From NCBI GenBank assembly GCA_023423235.1, contig JAFAFY010000113.1:1-15675 (forward strand): a stretch of 15,675 nucleotides of DNA. Direction: 5' to 3'. The notes beneath the pieces were generated by a model that was given only the letters and a program-made list of their open reading frames with translations, was not told where the DNA came from and searched no databases. Source of the DNA: Pseudomonadota bacterium. Lineage in GTDB: Bacteria > Pseudomonadota > Gammaproteobacteria > Xanthomonadales > Xanthomonadaceae. Below, in pieces: positions 14,232 through 15,675 of this stretch. Positions within the stretch are counted from its first letter, which is position 1; each line of letters opens with the position of its first letter. The translations under genes were made by a program, and so were the position numbers.

Positions 14232-15673
14232 GTCGCCGGGTTGCGGGCCAGCGGCAGCTCGACCGATGCGACCGCGCCACCGCCGTCGCGATTGTCCAGC
14301 GCGGCGCTGCCGCCGTGCAGCGTCGCCACCTCGGCGACGAACGCCAGGCCGATGCCGCTGCTGCGGCTGCCGCCATCGGGGCGCGGCAGCGAATAGAAGC
14401 GCTCGAACACCCGGCCCAGCGCATAGTCGGGCACGCCGGGGCCGCGATCGGCCACGGCAATGCGCACGCGTCCCTCGCCGGCCGGTGCCAGCGAGACCTC
14501 GACCTCGCCGCCGGACGGGGCGAAATCGCAGGCGTTGTCGACCAGGTTGGCCAGCATCTGCTGCAACAGGAAACCATCGCCATCGACCGCTGCGCCGCGG
14601 CACGCGGGATCGACCGCCAGCCGCAGCGCCGGGCGACGCGGATCGGACTGGAATGTGGCCAGCACGGCGTCGAGCAGCCCGGCCAGGGCCACACGTTCGG
14701 GCTGTTCGATGCGCTGGCGATGCTCGACCGCGGCCAGCGCCAGCAGCTTGTCGATCATCTGTGCCATGCGCTCGCTCTGGCTGCGCACGCTGGCAGCGAA
14801 ACGTACGCGGTCGGCCTCGGGCAGCGGCGTCTCCAGCAGCTCGGACGCGCCGCGGATCGCCGCCAGCGGGCCCTTCAGTTCGTGGGTCAGCGCATGCACG
14901 TAGCGCTCGACGTACTGGCGGCCTTCCAGGCGCTCGCGCATCGTCTCCAGCGCGCGCCCCAGATCGGCGAACTCGCCGGCCGAGGCCGGCGGACTCGCCC
15001 GTTGCCCGGCCGTCACCGCGTCGGCATAGCGGCGCAGGCCGCCGAGCTGGCGCGACAGCCACCACGCCGCCAGCAGGCCGATCAGCAGCGCGGTGCCGAG
15101 CAGCAGCAGGCCCCAGCGCAGGATGGTGCGCTCGCTGCGGGCGATGAACGGCGCGATCGCCTGGTTGGGCTTGGCCACCGCCAGCACCCCGACGACCCGC
15201 TCGCCGTCGCGGATAGGGGCGGCGACATGCATCACCGAGCTGCTCTCGTCGTCCGGGTCGCTGCGGGTGGAACGCGCGCCGTAGCGGCCGCGCAGCGTCA
15301 GGTAGACATCGTTCCAGCGCGAATAATCGCGGCCGACATCGCGGCCGGCGGAATCGAACACCACGATGCCCGCGGCATCGGTGACGTAGACCCGGTAGTC
15401 GGCGGCGCCTTTCCGGAAGCCCCAGATGTTGGCGCCGATGTCGCGGCCGCCCAGCGCCCGCACCCGGCGCGCGAACTGGCCGTCGTCGATGCGCCCGGCC
15501 AGGAAATCGTCGGTCGCCAGTTCCGCCAGCACGTTGGCGGTGTCGGCCAGGGTGTCCTCCATCGCCTGGCGCACCCCCGGCTTCACTTCCTGCGAGAACA
15601 CCCGCAGCAGCAGCAGCGCCGCCAGCGCGACGATGACGAAATAGCCCAGCAGGATGCGCAGGCCGATGTTCAC
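14225..15673 (-). CDS. creC: Sensor histidine kinase CreC (formerly PhoM)
   Basis: Membrane sensor kinase for response regulator CreB. The 482 residues are close to E. coli CreC (474). The N-terminus IGLRILLGYF and the EVKPGVRQAMEDTLADTANVLAELA region match the family closely. Transmembrane helices lie at about 5-25 and 183-206, enclosing a periplasmic sensor domain with the VYVTDAAGIVVFDS motif. A HAMP-like linker follows. The HisKA motif is HALTHELKGPL with phospho-acceptor His264. ATPase motifs are NLVDNACDFAP (N380), ADRGPGVPD (409-416) and SSGIGLAFV (G440). The start is GTG at 15673, two bases from the window edge; its context CGGTGA would allow a GTGA overlap with a creB stop outside the window. 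The gene looks complete, but a longer start beyond the edge cannot be excluded. Confidence 0.93.
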   Translation of the reverse strand: MNIGLRILLGYFVIVALAALLLLRVFSQEVKPGVRQAMEDTLADTANVLAELATDDFLAGRIDDGQFARRVRALGGRDIGANIWGFRKGAADYRVYVTDAAGIVVFDSAGRDVGRDYSRWNDVYLTLRGRYGARSTRSDPDDESSSVMHVAAPIRDGERVVGVLAVAKPNQAIAPFIARSERTILRWGLLLLGTALLIGLLAAWWLSRQLGGLRRYADAVTAGQRASPPASAGEFADLGRALETMRERLEGRQYVERYVHALTHELKGPLAAIRGASELLETPLPEADRVRFAASVRSQSERMAQMIDKLLALAAVEHRQRIEQPERVALAGLLDAVLATFQSDPRRPALRLAVDPACRGAAVDGDGFLLQQMLANLVDNACDFAPSGGEVEVSLAPAGEGRVRIAVADRGPGVPDYALGRVFERFYSLPRPDGGSRSSGIGLAFVAEVATLHGGSAALDNRDGGGAVASVELPLARNPATS

Positions 15674-15675
15674 CG

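Noticed and set aside
1..15675. CRISPR arrays, insertion sequences, phage genes, tRNA or rRNA genes, toxin-antitoxin pairs
   Set aside because: I found no regularly spaced repeats, transposase motifs, cloverleaf-like sequences or small gene pairs of that type; the window reads as stable core chromosome.

Overview
The window is a chromosomal stretch of a high-GC Gram-negative bacterium, most likely a gammaproteobacterium of the Xanthomonadaceae / Lysobacteraceae group (Xanthomonas, Lysobacter, Luteimonas and relatives). This is an inference from gene content: an NAD-type isocitrate dehydrogenase, a BepA-type periplasmic protease, the order phoB-phoR-ppk-ppx, and a CreC/CreD pair. Nothing suggests a mobile element, phage, CRISPR array or RNA gene. 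The window is densely coded, with no gene-free stretch above about 210 bases.

Layout. (1) Positions 1-95 hold the last 30 codons of an unrecognised plus-strand gene, which shares a symmetrical terminator with the convergent icd. (2) Positions 219-2071, minus strand, hold a glutaredoxin (CGYC active site), an AhpD-like carboxymuconolactone-decarboxylase-family protein overlapping it by 4 nt (both apparently starting at TTG), and then NAD-dependent isocitrate dehydrogenase with its own promoter. (3) At 2242-3954 a BepA-like M48 metalloprotease with a C-terminal repeat region is transcribed divergently from the glutaredoxin. (4) Positions 4055-10131 are a phosphate block, all plus strand: phoB, phoR, ppk1 (GTGA overlap with phoR) and ppx. 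(5) Positions 10316-12023 are a two-gene unit: a GT4 glycosyltransferase and an overlapping PAP2 phosphatase. (6) Positions 12016-15673, minus strand, hold a GNAT acetyltransferase, CreD, and the CreC sensor kinase (GTG start at the window edge; creB would lie just outside).

How the parts connect. A three-repeat Pho-box array with 11-bp periodicity sits in front of phoB (3987-4020), implying autoregulation. A second array with the same periodicity, including one perfect CTGTCAT core, sits in front of the glycosyltransferase (10232-10260). This places the uncharacterised glycosyltransferase-PAP2 pair in the Pho regulon and suggests phosphate-starvation remodelling of membrane lipids (phosphatidate to diacylglycerol to glycolipid) beside the polyphosphate genes. 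That is the most interesting hypothesis here. On the other side, a one-mismatch cre-tag (TTCAT-N6-TTCAC) straddles the creC stop codon upstream of creD, pointing to CreB control of creD. CreC was historically called PhoM, so two related signalling systems flank the glycolipid candidate.

Limits: no searches were run. Family calls rest on motifs, gene lengths and neighbourhood. The lipid function, the exact sugar and the lipid acceptor are inference.
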